64,000 nucleotides of DNA from an uncultured Verrucomicrobiales bacterium (GTDB lineage Bacteria > Verrucomicrobiota > Verrucomicrobiia > Verrucomicrobiales > Akkermansiaceae): assembly GCA_937934595.1 (NCBI GenBank), contig CALGZA010000025.1, forward strand, positions 42,332 through 106,331, read 5' to 3'. The position numbers and the translations under genes were made by a program. The notes beneath the pieces are model-generated. The model did not search any database. It was not told the origin of the DNA and worked only from the letters and a program-made list of their open reading frames with translations. Numbering within the stretch: position 1 is the first letter of the stretch; each line of letters begins with the position of its first letter. Below, piece after piece: positions 8,041 through 20,500 of this stretch.

Positions 8041-9648
8041 ATGATACATTTTAATTCCATGTCAGCAGGCTTGTTCACAGGCCTCGCTCTACTCACTCTT
8101 GCTATCCTAGCCGCTCTTCAGTTCCTTCGTGCTAAGCCAGAAAAAATCCGCGTCATCACTTCCATGTTCTGGAAAGATTCCATTAAACAGGAACAGTCCA
8201 GAACCTTACTAGGATCATTCCAAAACCCGCGCACCTATCTGCTCCTCGCAGCTATTGCGCTTCTCGCTCTTCTCGCTCTTGCTGACCCCATATTCGGATC
8301 AAAAAATACCAACAAAAAAGTCATCGCCCTTGAAGCCGGACTCGAAATGTCCACCAAAGACAACAGGTTCAATAAAGCACTCGAGCTAGCTTGGGATGAA
8401 AGTCGTAGCCTCGGTGAAGCCAATGTCGCAGTCGTAGTCGCTGACCCATACCCAAGAGTAATCAAACACTTCAATGAAGGTATCGCCATTCTAGAAAGCC
8501 GTCTCGCTAAAATCAAACCATCAGAAAACCCCTCATCCAGAGACAAACTATTAAAAATATCAAAATCACTCATTAACGATGCCGCAGACAGCCAAATCTC
8601 ACTCATCACAGCGCAATCTACCTCCATCAATGATGAAAAAATTACCATATTCCAAGCCGGTGAACAAACTAACAATATCTTCATACTATCATCCATTTAC
8701 CATCCATCAGCCACATCTCCTAACAGCGGTGACCTCCACTGCCAAGTAGGATACACAGGTGATGCCCCCAGCACATTCACTATCAATATCAATAAAAATA
8801 ATCAGTCTCTTAAACAAGAAACCTTCGAAATACAACCCGGCTCTACCAAATCATTCGTCGCTAGTAAAATCATTGCCGACGGCTCTAGCATCAACATCAA
8901 CATCGAGGGCGATGACCAAATCACCGGAGACAACACAAATGCATTCCTACTCCCAAACCGTAAGCCCATTCTCCTCATCGCCGAAAACGGATTCGATCTA
9001 CCTCCAGCCCTTAAAGCTGTCATAGAAAGCCTCCCCAGCGTAACAACTCAAAATATACCCAATAGCAATCAATCTCCAATCCGCATCGGACCTGCAGGAT
9101 CAAATGCTGAAATCCAAATCCATAAACGAACTACTTCAAAAGAGTTCATTCCCGTCACCACAACCTCGCACCCTGCCGTAAAAAACCTTAATTTCGAAGA
9201 TGGCCTATCAAAAGCACCACAAAATGCTCTAAAAAATATTGCTGACAGCAAACCCCTCCTCACAGCCAACAATACAACTCTAGCTGCACTTAACTCTGAA
9301 AAAAATCAACTCCACATCTCAGAGGCATTACTAGACAAAGATGCCAGCATCGTAAAACGAGCTGCTTATTTCGTATTCTGGGCAAAGCTCATCCAGCATC
9401 TCGCAGGATGGACAGAAGAACCACTCACGCTATCACCAGAACTAATAGCCACTAACACTGACGCTAATGCCTCGCCTAATGTCATGAAAGCAAGCTTCTC
9501 TAACTTTAACTCCATCACCAAAGGAGATACCGCTAATATCAGCAAAATCAGTGATACTCGCACTCCAGCTTGGTTCTGGCTCCTACTCCTCGCCCTAGCT
9601 CTCATGATCACCGAGGCAATACTTCATATCCGTAGAAAAATTACCTAA
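8041..9648 (+). CDS. BatA-like membrane protein (aerotolerance regulator N-terminal domain)
   Basis: The 535-residue protein starts with two membrane helices separated by a short loop (about residues 8-29 and 63-85). This is the BatA N-terminal arrangement, where the loop holds an R-V-I-T-S-M-F-W-K element. A large extracytoplasmic region without a recognisable MIDAS follows. The protein ends with a third helix (about 509-528) and a short basic tail. In the Bat operons of other bacteria such proteins form membrane assemblies with VWA proteins and MoxR. The stop codon shares one base with the next gene's ATG at 9648. Confidence 0.72.
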   Translation: MIHFNSMSAGLFTGLALLTLAILAALQFLRAKPEKIRVITSMFWKDSIKQEQSRTLLGSFQNPRTYLLLAAIALLALLALADPIFGSKNTNKKVIALEAGLEMSTKDNRFNKALELAWDESRSLGEANVAVVVADPYPRVIKHFNEGIAILESRLAKIKPSENPSSRDKLLKISKSLINDAADSQISLITAQSTSINDEKITIFQAGEQTNNIFILSSIYHPSATSPNSGDLHCQVGYTGDAPSTFTININKNNQSLKQETFEIQPGSTKSFVASKIIADGSSININIEGDDQITGDNTNAFLLPNRKPILLIAENGFDLPPALKAVIESLPSVTTQNIPNSNQSPIRIGPAGSNAEIQIHKRTTSKEFIPVTTTSHPAVKNLNFEDGLSKAPQNALKNIADSKPLLTANNTTLAALNSEKNQLHISEALLDKDASIVKRAAYFVFWAKLIQHLAGWTEEPLTLSPELIATNTDANASPNVMKASFSNFNSITKGDTANISKISDTRTPAWFWLLLLALALMITEAILHIRRKIT

Positions 9649-12152
9649 TGTTCTTTCATCCACACATCCTCTGGCTACTCATCATCCCCATTCTCTTGCT
9701 CGCATGGCAAGTCATGACCACATCTGCTCAGACGCGTAATAAAATAATCACTCCAGCTGTCCTCAGATTTCTAGCCCTCACCCTCATCATCATCGCTGTC
9801 GCCAGACCATTTAAACAATCAGACGATGATAAAATACAAGTCGTAGCCATCATCGACTGCTCATCCAGCATGGATCCAGCCTCCATCGAGTCCGCAACTA
9901 AAAAAGTAAATGAACTTTCTAACAAATTCGGATTAGACTCACTCAGCCTCATCATCGTTGACTCCTCAGCCAGAGAGGTGTCTCTAGAAAATGGCATACC
10001 CTCAGCTTCTGACATCATTAAACTAAGATCCGAGAAACCCGGATCTGTTATCGCAGACGCCCTCGCCCTCTCTGCAGCACTCTGCCCAAACAGCAACGAC
10101 TCAGAAATCCACTTATTCAGTGACGGCCGCCAAACTCATGGAAACATCAACTCCGCTGCAGCAGACATCGGCAAACGTGGTATCAAGCTCATCACCCACA
10201 CTGTCGGCTCCACTGCAAACGCAGAAACACTCCTACTCGGTATCAACGCACCATCCACAGCCTCAGTAGGAGAAAATACCCCACTCTTCGTCACTATCGA
10301 CTCCAAGAACATTATCAACTCAGTCGCTCAGATCACAGACCCATCAGGAAAAGTCATCTCTTCCTCTAAAATCACACTCAGTAAAGGACTCAACAATATA
10401 GCCCTCACCATTCGCCCTAAAGAAAGCGGCCTCCGCCAATACAACATCACCTTAGACGGTAACAATAAAACACTCTCCGCTTACATCAAAGTCAACCAAA
10501 GCATCCTAGGTATTCTGGAGTCCGCTCCAAAAGCTCCAGCCACAGCTGTGCTGACAGCAATGATCGGCTCTCAAACAAAAATAAAACCACTAAAACCAAC
10601 TGACATAACTCCAGATTCCCTCAAAACAATCGATACCCTCGTCATCGCAGACACACCCATCAAAGAATTATCAAGCCCTCAGCAACTAGCTATCAAATCA
10701 TGGGTAGAAAATGGCGGTGGCCTCCTCGTTTCAGGTGGTAAAAACACATTCGGTCCTGGTGGTTTCGAGGACAGCACTCTCGCATCCATCCTACCGCTAA
10801 AATTCCCTCAGAAAAAAGAAGCACGTGACCCTAGCACCGCTGTCGCCATCATTATCGACACATCAGGATCCATGGGACTAGAAGGCGTCAGCCTCGCTAA
10901 AGAAGTCGCCCGCCTCTCTCTCAAACGACTAAAACCTCACGATAAAGCAGGTATCGTAGAATTCCACGGTGCCAAACGCTGGGCCGCCCCTATCCAGTCA
11001 GCAGGAAACAACATCGCTATCCAGCGTGCCATTAACAGACTCGCTGCCGGCGGAGCAACTGTCATGTACCCAGCTCTCGAAGAAGCACACTACGGCCTAC
11101 TAAACGTCAGAGCCAGAACCAAACACGTCCTCATCCTCACTGATGCAGGTGTCGAGCAAGGAGCCTTCGAAACCCAACTCAGAAGAATGGCTGACGATGG
11201 CATTCACGTCTCTACTGTTCTCATCGGCCCTCGAGCAGGAGCAGGATTCCTATCTAAACTAGCCAGCTGGGGACGCGGTCAATTTTATAGCGCCCCAAAC
11301 CGATTCCAAATCCCTGAAATCATCGTCAAACAACCCAGTGGTTCACTTCTTGACTCATTTGTCGAAAACGAACAAAAAGTACAAACAGCACTCACCAGTC
11401 AACTTACCAAAGACTTATCACTCAAAGACGCTCCAACTCTAAGAGGCTACGCTAAAGCAAAACCCAAAAAAAGCTCAGAGCTCATCCTCCGCTCCAGCCG
11501 TGGGGACCCCATTCTCTCTCGCTGGAACTACGGACTAGGTAGAGTAGCCGTCCTCACCACAGCTCTCGGTGGAAAATGGTCAAATGATTTTTTCCAATGG
11601 CCCGCAGCCGCATCACTTCTCGCTAACATCACACGCCAGCTCACTGGAGTCTCTCAAAGAAACCCCATCAAACTACAAATCAACCAGTCACATGCTGGAA
11701 TTGATCTCAGTATCCTATCCCTATCATCAGATAATATCCCATCATCTACGGCTCTAAATATCACAGTCAATGATACAAATGGAAATACTATCACTAAGCA
11801 AACAATATCACCCGTCAAAGCGCAAACCTGGAACACCCGCATCAACAACCCAGAACCAGGTAACTACACCATCCAAATCGCAAACGCCACATCCAACGAA
11901 ATCCTCGCAGATGGAGCTGTATCTATTCCTAAAACAGATGAATTCACTAGCATCGAACCCAATGATACCGCTCTAGCTAAAGCGACTACTATTGCAAACG
12001 CGTTCAAAACAAAAGCTCTCCCCTCAACGCAAGCCATGCAAGCTCGTGAACTCTGGCCACTTTTCACATCCCTCAGCATCATATGCTTCATCATCATGAT
12101 TCTCACTCGCAGACTTCCAGAGAATCCTCTAACTTCACTTTTTAACAAATAA
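9648..12152 (+). CDS. Membrane protein with two VWA domains and a glutamine-amidotransferase-like domain
   Basis: The 834-residue protein has two N-terminal helices (about 7-22 and 37-53). The first VWA domain has MIDAS D70-C-S-S-S. A GATase-like segment (WVENGGGLLVSGGKNTFGPGG) lies near residue 360, and a second VWA domain begins IIDTSGSMG with its Asp near residue 404. A beta-rich region and a C-terminal helix (about 806-822) complete it. The second MIDAS is the canonical DxSxS; the first has Cys in place of the x residue. Most of the protein should face the periplasm. Double-VWA proteins of this layout accompany MoxR and DUF58 genes, consistent with metal-dependent protein-protein contacts controlled by the ATPase. 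Confidence 0.8.
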   Translation: MFFHPHILWLLIIPILLLAWQVMTTSAQTRNKIITPAVLRFLALTLIIIAVARPFKQSDDDKIQVVAIIDCSSSMDPASIESATKKVNELSNKFGLDSLSLIIVDSSAREVSLENGIPSASDIIKLRSEKPGSVIADALALSAALCPNSNDSEIHLFSDGRQTHGNINSAAADIGKRGIKLITHTVGSTANAETLLLGINAPSTASVGENTPLFVTIDSKNIINSVAQITDPSGKVISSSKITLSKGLNNIALTIRPKESGLRQYNITLDGNNKTLSAYIKVNQSILGILESAPKAPATAVLTAMIGSQTKIKPLKPTDITPDSLKTIDTLVIADTPIKELSSPQQLAIKSWVENGGGLLVSGGKNTFGPGGFEDSTLASILPLKFPQKKEARDPSTAVAIIIDTSGSMGLEGVSLAKEVARLSLKRLKPHDKAGIVEFHGAKRWAAPIQSAGNNIAIQRAINRLAAGGATVMYPALEEAHYGLLNVRARTKHVLILTDAGVEQGAFETQLRRMADDGIHVSTVLIGPRAGAGFLSKLASWGRGQFYSAPNRFQIPEIIVKQPSGSLLDSFVENEQKVQTALTSQLTKDLSLKDAPTLRGYAKAKPKKSSELILRSSRGDPILSRWNYGLGRVAVLTTALGGKWSNDFFQWPAAASLLANITRQLTGVSQRNPIKLQINQSHAGIDLSILSLSSDNIPSSTALNITVNDTNGNTITKQTISPVKAQTWNTRINNPEPGNYTIQIANATSNEILADGAVSIPKTDEFTSIEPNDTALAKATTIANAFKTKALPSTQAMQARELWPLFTSLSIICFIIMILTRRLPENPLTSLFNK

Positions 12153-12166
12153 GCCCACTCTATCTC

Positions 12167-14503
12167 ATGATATTTTCCGCACTCACAAGCTCTAAGCTTA
12201 TCAGATCTCTCTGGGTTTCTTTCGCCTCCCTATCTCTTACTCTCAACAGCCTAGCTCAAAACTCTCCCGTAGAAGTCTCACAAGACATCATCATCAAGAA
12301 CATCGGCGGAATGCCATTGTGCCTCTGCACAGTCAAATACAAGGACATGCAGATAAAAGGACATTTCATATATGATGTCTCACTCATCGACCCCATCCAA
12401 ATTCATGAATCTTCCATCAATATCTTCGACCTAAACGCTCAGACCGCCAAAGGTAAAAAAGTAAATGTCGAATTCAAAAATGGTTTCAAAATAAAAAACA
12501 TCCCCCTAGAAAGCGATAAATACTCACTCCTCGTTGATCATACCAAAATCTTCGCTTCCAAACTCAAAGAAGTCCCAGTCATAGGATTCATAGGACCTAA
12601 AGCATTTTCTAACAATGTCCTTGAACTTGATGTCGCTAAAGGACTTCTCCGTATCATGGGAATCGCCTCAGATGATGCCAGAAAAACAGAAATCCCATAT
12701 TCCCTCATGAGCTGCGGACTAGTCGTAGACGGAAAAGGCCCAGGTGGCTCAGCTCTCAGAGTAAACCTAAGTAACATAATACAAGACTCCCTCATTGCTC
12801 CATACATCCTCAGAGAAGCAAAAAAAAACAAAACCATCCCTAATACCCTCATCGTAGGACAAGAAGTAACCAATAAAAACCCCATTAACTGGGCTAATCG
12901 TTCAGCCATTCGCTTTGAAGACACTGATAACACGTGGCCTATCTCAGTTAATGCCATTATCGGCGCTGACGCCCTATCCAAAGCCATCGTAACCATCTGG
13001 CCAAAACGTAACAAAATATCAGTCCGCCCAAGTACAGCATCTAAAACACCACCAAATGAACAAAAATACTTCTTTGCACTTGCTAACAAAAATACTGACC
13101 AAATTAAAAAATTCATCTCCTCCACACCTCGCCGAAGACTCCTAGACGATGCCTGCCTCAGACTACTAGACATTCATACTAATAATACCGAGTCCTCCAC
13201 AGAACAAATCAAAGATGCACTTAACATCATAGCTAAACACTTCCGCCCAGAACGCTGCAGTGAACAGCTACTAGATATCGCAGACAACCTAGAAACTATT
13301 CAATTAAAAAACCGTAACGCACTTATCCAGCATACCCTTAATCTCGCCATCAGAGAATCTACTAAAGCCGTCCAGCAAACTACCGTTCATGAAGTACACC
13401 TCCGTATCGGTCGTAGAGCATTCTCATCAGGAGACCTTAAAATAGCCCGTCGCCACCTGCTCAGCGCCGCATTCGGTATGCCGCACGAAGCTGAATGTAA
13501 CTTCTGGCTAGGTGAATATTACAAAGAAACAGGCAAACTACGCCGCGCCTGGTCACGCTACTTCCAAGTCCTCTTAGACGATTCCATCGAACCAGACGAC
13601 CCCACACGCATCGAGGCTCTTAACCGTATCAACACCCTCAACAGCAACCCAGAGTTCAGAAAAACCTTCAACATGGTCGAAGCTGAAGAATACATGGCAG
13701 GCAGACTTGAAGCAGCCGAATTTCACGCAGAAAGCCGCTACAGATTCATGAAAAAGAACTACCCTAACCATGTTCACATGGTAGAACTTTTCATAGATCC
13801 CACTAACCCAGACTCAGGTGGTATGGAACTAGCATTCCAAGCCATTGATGAATTCTTTAAAGGCAAGGTCATGCTAGCCGCTTACCACATCAAAGGACCA
13901 TTAGCGACAAAAGCTGCTGCCAAACGCCTCGCTTTCTACAGCAAAAAAGTAGCTCCCCTCATCGCCATAGACGGAAAACCTATGTTCGATACATTCCTAG
14001 GCGAAGGCGAAAGACCCGCAGAAGATGCCGCTCTCCACTACCCAGAAATAAGAAACGCTACTATCCAAAAAGAAAACATCGAATCCACAGACTGGAAACT
14101 CACCGGTAACCTCAAAAATAACAACGATAACATATCCCTAGAAATATCCGCCTCCGAAGGAAAAAATGCCAATGACTTGAACTTAACCGTCCTACTCTGT
14201 GAAAAGTCAGTCATGAATATCAACGCCAACGGCGTCTTCTTTCATCACTTCGTCGTCAGAGACGCCCTCACGCCAGCTGAAGGCATTGACCTTGCTAAAA
14301 TCATAAACCAACCATTCAAAACGCAAATTGACCTCAAAAAAATAGTCAATTCTATCGAAAAAAATCGAGTCACCACACCAAATAACCTCATCAAACCCTC
14401 AAAACCCTTCATAGACCCTCAGTCCGTCTTCGCTATCGCTATTATTCAACGTAAAAGTGATTCTCGCATCCTATCCGCCTCTAAATTCTCTTTCTCTAAA
14501 TAA
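12167..14503 (+). CDS. Secreted TPR protein with a degenerate retropepsin-like N-terminus
   Basis: The 778-residue protein has a signal peptide ending near SLAQ (about residue 30). Residues about 35-160 and 170-290 look like two retropepsin-type beta domains: a GHFIYDVSLID segment stands where aspartic proteases have a D-T-G loop, and VIGFIGPKAFSNNVLELD and AIIGADALSKAIVTIWP recall the flap and psi-loop regions. The catalytic Asp-Thr/Ser-Gly is absent, so activity is doubtful. TPR-like helices cover about 400-520. It lies 14 bases after the VWA gene and 2 bases before the giant TPR gene. The fold assignment is inference. A role as a periplasmic partner of the MoxR/VWA system is suggested by position only. 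Confidence 0.5.
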   Translation: MIFSALTSSKLIRSLWVSFASLSLTLNSLAQNSPVEVSQDIIIKNIGGMPLCLCTVKYKDMQIKGHFIYDVSLIDPIQIHESSINIFDLNAQTAKGKKVNVEFKNGFKIKNIPLESDKYSLLVDHTKIFASKLKEVPVIGFIGPKAFSNNVLELDVAKGLLRIMGIASDDARKTEIPYSLMSCGLVVDGKGPGGSALRVNLSNIIQDSLIAPYILREAKKNKTIPNTLIVGQEVTNKNPINWANRSAIRFEDTDNTWPISVNAIIGADALSKAIVTIWPKRNKISVRPSTASKTPPNEQKYFFALANKNTDQIKKFISSTPRRRLLDDACLRLLDIHTNNTESSTEQIKDALNIIAKHFRPERCSEQLLDIADNLETIQLKNRNALIQHTLNLAIRESTKAVQQTTVHEVHLRIGRRAFSSGDLKIARRHLLSAAFGMPHEAECNFWLGEYYKETGKLRRAWSRYFQVLLDDSIEPDDPTRIEALNRINTLNSNPEFRKTFNMVEAEEYMAGRLEAAEFHAESRYRFMKKNYPNHVHMVELFIDPTNPDSGGMELAFQAIDEFFKGKVMLAAYHIKGPLATKAAAKRLAFYSKKVAPLIAIDGKPMFDTFLGEGERPAEDAALHYPEIRNATIQKENIESTDWKLTGNLKNNNDNISLEISASEGKNANDLNLTVLLCEKSVMNINANGVFFHHFVVRDALTPAEGIDLAKIINQPFKTQIDLKKIVNSIEKNRVTTPNNLIKPSKPFIDPQSVFAIAIIQRKSDSRILSASKFSFSK

Positions 14504-14505
14504 TC

Positions 14506-17500
14506 ATGAAACTAGATAACCGATTATTCTCTAACTTCCTCACCTCTGCCAAAGATATGAAAAATCTTATCTTCGGACTTATTGTCGCTGTATGCATCTT
14601 CGCCAGCACATCTAACCTAACCGCAGCAAGACTTAACATTTTCGAGAAATCAGCTGTATCTCAAGTTCTCGAAAAAAATAAAAATAGTGACCTCGCTACT
14701 AACAGAAAAGCACTTAAAAAAATCTTCCCCAGAATTCGTAACAAACACAAGCATCTCGCAGGCCTCAGTAACATGCTTCGTGATATCAATACACCACGGG
14801 CTCAGCACCTTCTGGCATTCACTCTCATGTCAGATAAAAAGTATAAATCTGCTCTTACCGTTCTCACAGATCTAGCTGCAAAACCTAATCCAGACTCATG
14901 GGTCACTGCTGAACTCGCTCGCCTTAGCCAAATCATTGAACTTCAAACCACCTTCAACCTCATGGGCCGTGATAGCGAATTAGCAGTGCTATCAGACTCA
15001 GAAAAAGATCAAGTGAATGAAATACTTAAACTCAAAATTAGCGACGCCAGAACAGCTATGAAAGAGTTAAGCAAAAACCTCCTCAAACAATACGGTGACT
15101 TAACTCCTCTAGTCAATTACCTCAAAACAGGAGAACCTTCTCAAAATAAAAAAATATTCACCTCAGTCGCCGCTCTCAGCAACGGAAACATAGTCACAGC
15201 GGAAACAGCTCTCAGAGATCTCGTCAAAAAGGATAACATAGATACCTGGGTCATCTTCGAATACGGACGTATCAAAGAAATGCTCGGCAAAATAAAGCAA
15301 GCCGCAAACATTTACAAAAGAGCACTTAAATCATCGAGTGACCCAGCAGTCAATTACGCTCTTACCATCAGACTGGCTCAGATTCACTATGATTCAGATG
15401 AACCAAAAAAAGCCTCACAACTAATCAGAAACTTAACCAAACAGAAAGAATTCTCATCCATCGAAGTCAAAAACTACTGCGCTAGACTAGCCGCCCTCTA
15501 CGGTGACCACGAGCTCTCAGTCGAGCTATTCACACCCACTGGTAAAAATAAAAAACTATACCTAAACCTGCTCTTCCATGCAGACGCACTTCTAAACACC
15601 GGCAACCTCAAAAAAGCTCATCTCGTATACGAAAAAGCACTCACTCTCGCTAAACTCCCACGTGATAAACGCTACGTTCTTGACCGCATCATCAATACTG
15701 CCAGAAAAACTAATTCACTAGAACAAGTTGTCTCTAAATGGACTAAAGAAAAAAACCTAGCTCCTGAACAAGTCGATATCCTTGTAAACCTGCTCGGCGG
15801 TGAACTAGGCCAAACAGACAAACTATTCGCATTCACCAAACGAACAGATCTACCAGCAAAAACCATCAAATACCTCAAGTCCCCAGCACTACAAGAACGC
15901 CTAGCAGTTCTAGGCTCTGTCTCAGACTCATCTTGGAACGTCGCAGAACACTATTTAAACTTAATGAAGCAGTACCCAGATGAACCTTCATATCGTGACG
16001 GATACGTGCGCCTACTCCTCATGGAAGGTAAGCGCAAACAAGCCATTAAAGTCTACACAGACGCTATCGCCTCTAACAAATCATCCGCCAAACTCATGGA
16101 AGTCGCCACAGGCGCCAGAACTATCGGACTCATGGACATTGCCAGAGATGCCGCAACTAAATCCGGCATCGCAGAAGGTGAAAGCCCATTCCAGTCCAGC
16201 TTATTCAACGCATCTCTCTACCGTGAACAAGGTGAATCAGATAAAGCTCTAGAAATCCTTCATAAATTAAAAACAACATTAAAGCCAGATAACGCAGCAG
16301 GAATGATGATCCTGAGCTCAGAATTCGAAAGGCTCGACGACATCGCCACCTCTACTACACTTTGCCAACAAGCATACAAAATCTCACAAAGCGAAAACAC
16401 TCTCCGTAAACTCATCACACTCCTCGAAGAACAAGGCCGTAACGTAGAAGCATTCGACCTCTGGAAAAAATTATGGAAATCAGCTGAGGTCCCAATGACC
16501 ATCATCCAAGCTAATAACAGACTCCTAGAACTAGGCGCCAGAAATGGTAAACTAGCAGATATCGCCATCGAACTAGAAGACAAACTCGCCGCAGAAGGAC
16601 TCAATCAAAGAGAACTATCCCTCCTCCTAGACATCTACACCAGTGTCGGGGATCCAGTATCCGCAGCAGACGTCTTACTATACATCTCAAAAACAAAAGG
16701 TGACGGCATCGTACACCAAAACAGACTCCTAAAAGTCTACATGAAAAGTGAACTCTTCGGTAAATGTAACAAAATACTCAGAAAACTTATCGAAATCGAC
16801 CCAAAAAACAGAGACGAACACCTCCAGCTCCTCGCCATCATCGCCCTAGAAAAAGGTAACAGCGGTGACGCCATGGTCGTCCTCGAAGAACTCGCCAAAA
16901 GAAACGAAGACGGTGTTCTGCGTGACTCCTTCTCAGCTAGTGTCCTAAACATGCTCGGAAAAAATAGCCAAGCCGCTAGCGCATACCGCCGTGGTCTCGC
17001 TGACAACCCAGATGACGTAGAATCTTGGCTACTATGGGGTAACGCACTCGCAGACCGTGACAAAAAAGAACGTGAAGCACTCATCGAACAAAACAAAAGA
17101 GCACCAAAACCACAAAACCAATCAGGTAACATTAAAACTCGTGCCTTATTCACCATGATGCTCGAAGAAGCAGAAGCAGATGACCTATTCGTCATATGCG
17201 TCGACGGACTTCTTAACGCAAGAGCTCCTAGACAGTCCATTCTCAACGCACTCCGCAGACTAAACGCCAGACTCGCAGATAAACCACATAACCTACTCCT
17301 CCACAGACTCGCAGCTGACCTCAATGAAGATATTAATCGCCCAGAAAAAATCAGCGAAATACTCAATATCGCTCTAACTGTCGCAGGTGACAGCCGTCCA
17401 TTCATCATGCGTGAACTCATCACCATGGCTAAAAACTCTAAACAAATAGATGTAGAAATTCGCCACGGCCGCGCACTGCTCAACATCACCGAACACCTCC

Positions 17501-20500
17501 CACCAGCTGAATCTCTCGCTCTCGGATCCATGCTCATGAAACGCGGATTCTCCGCAGAAGCTGAAGTCGCATTCCAAAGAGTCATCAATGACCCTAATGC
17601 CGTCGGCACCGCCAGTGACATCGCTTCACTCTATGAAAATTCCGGCCTCTTCGAAAAAGCCGCCAAAGTCATCAAAAAGCTTCTTATCAATAACCCATTC
17701 GATATAGAACTACACATCAGACTCGCTCTACTTGAAGAGAAAAATGGTAACTTCACTAAAGCAAACACTCTCTATTCCAAGGCCATTGACATCATGTCCT
17801 CCAAATTACCCCGCAGAATCTCCAGCGCACAGAAAAACAATCAGAAAAAAATCAGCCTCACCGATATCGACCAATACTATAACCTCACCGTGAAAGGTCT
17901 CATCGCCACCAGCAGATCCCCTGAATTACAGAAAAACGTCATCAATGACATCCAACAATCAATGCAAGAGGAAATAAACAACCTTACCAAAAACAAAACC
18001 ATTGAAAAAAATATAGCCCTAAACCCACGTCTCAATAAAATAGCTTCTCTACTCAGACATGTAAGCTTCATCTTCCATCATGCAGAAATTGCTGACAACA
18101 TGGATACCAAACTATTCAAACTCTTCCCCAATGACTCTAACCTCCGAAATAACATCTATACATCACGAGATAAATGGCAAAACAATGCAGCAGCAAGAGC
18201 ATTCATGCAAAAACTAGATCCATCAAGAAAGAGAAAATCTGTCGTCTCCCTATTCGCAGAAGACAAAAAAACCATCGAACAATTAACAAATGATCCATCT
18301 CTAACTGATTCAGAACGCTCAATTGCAATCACTCTCCTCTCTATGTATGGACACGATGAATTAATTGAGTCACAAATCAAAAACCTAGACATCAGCAAAA
18401 CCCCTATTTCTGACAGCGAACAACTCGTTACAGCAGGTATCGCTTCTAACAACCCCTCAATCATCCGCGACGCTATTCTCACCAACCTCACAAAAATGAG
18501 AACAGAATTAGAAGGTCTTGCTGGCACTCAAAAAGGTCGCGCATACCTCAGACCTACCAAATTATACAAACAAATCATCGCCGCTTGGCCTATCTTATCT
18601 AAACAAGACAAAGCAACTGCCGTTAATATTTACGGAATGATCGTAAACAATGAAGAAAAGGTCTACTTCCTCTCACTGTCTTATCACTACCTACTCAGCA
18701 TCACAGGCAGAGCAAATGAAATATCACCAAAACATATCCAAGATTACGTGCTAGGTAGATACTTATACGAACACGCACACGTAGCTACTGTCGTCTCAGA
18801 ATGGATTAAATCCCACCCTAAAGATCAGTATGCTAACGCAATATCTAAATTAATTATCAAAAAACCAAAAAATCGCTTCAATGCCATATCTGTTAATGAC
18901 CTAGCCAGATTCATCTCACCAGAACTAATCACACCAGAGATTATTAAAACCTACCCACCACTCGCCAATTACTCAGATCAATACAATACACAAAACATAC
19001 CAGAAACTCTCTCAAATGATGAAATGTACAAATTGCGTATACAATACGCATCAGAAATCAAAAACGCACTCATCGTAATGAATAATGACGTTCGTAAACT
19101 ATTCCCACTACACGACATCACCATCCGTAAAGCTGCAAATAGACTCTCTAAATCACACATCGACATCCTCAGCAAAGATTATATCAAATCCAAGGACCCA
19201 TTCGAAAAAATTGTCGCATTCCTTCTTCTTAAACACTCAGGCAGAGACATAGAAGCATTCAACCTCCTAAAAACAATCGCAGCCATGCCACCAGAAGCGG
19301 ATAAAGTACAGTCCGCACTCTCAGCTCTACCTGTATTCCTTAAAGCATACGGCTGGAACATCCCCGCTCTTAAAATCATTAAAAGAAATAGCTCCTCTCC
19401 TAATCTCAGCCTTAATATGAATTTCCTCCGCCAAGACCCTCTTGCTATCCTAGATGATGATCAAGGTGACATCCTAGACATTGGTGCGCGCAGAATCTAC
19501 GCCACCAGCCTCATGAGCTCTCCTCTTCAGCTAAAACAAGCTGTCCAAATCTATCAAACTGACACCAGGCAACCACACATCAATCTTAACTTCAGAAACT
19601 CAATCAAAGCCTTAACGTGGCCTGCCAGACTCACTCCTAATCACGAAGGCCTCATCGGCTTAAATCAGATCAACTCAGACTCCGTTCTCCACAACATCGC
19701 TAATCTACAAGACGGACAAGATCAACTCTACTTCCTCATGAGATCTATCCAACCTAAGCGTTATTCCAGAGAAAAAGAAATGTGCGACCAAATAGCCATG
19801 CAAGCAGCTAAAAAAGGACTCTCACCACTCATCAAAAAACAACTTACCACAGCAGCGAATAAATCCAGCCTAAACGTATTCGACTTCAAGCTCATCGAAT
19901 CACTCGCTAAACTCGCTCCTAAAGCACTACCCAAGGAACTAAACAAACAAATCAACGACATGCTACTCCAATCATGGTACGGCAACACAAAAACTCTTCC
20001 AAAATTAATACTAGTTAATAAAAGATTAGGCTCATTCGTCTCCCAAGCCAGAAGAATGGCTACTTTCGCCAATGCTTCAAAATACATGGGTGAAAAAAAT
20101 AAATCTACTTCATTCGGCAGATGGAGTATCGCTCTTGATATCCTAGAAGACGGTTGCCCACAATACATCGACTCATACCTAAAATCTATCCCTGCTGACA
20201 AACGCAAAGAAACACTCAAAAATCTACTCCCATTCCTAGGTCTTCATGAAGCTAGAGATGGAGTTGGCAAAGGATTCTCTAAACTACTCAACATACTTAT
20301 AGAACAAGGATATACCGACATAGCTTCTCAACAAGTCGACAAATATCTTCAATCACGACTCCATATAATCAGAAGAAAAAACGTCCTCCCAGGAATTAGT
20401 AATTACGAAACAATCATCGGCGGTTACTCCACAGATTATAAAATCAAAGATGACGGAGTAGCTTCCGCACTCGCTCGCCTCAACAGACCTGATGACTACC

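Noticed and set aside
16737..17621. Open frame of 294 residues on the - strand
   Set aside because: Lies wholly inside the giant TPR gene on the other strand; Ser/Arg/Leu-rich with no motif, a product of the strong strand bias.
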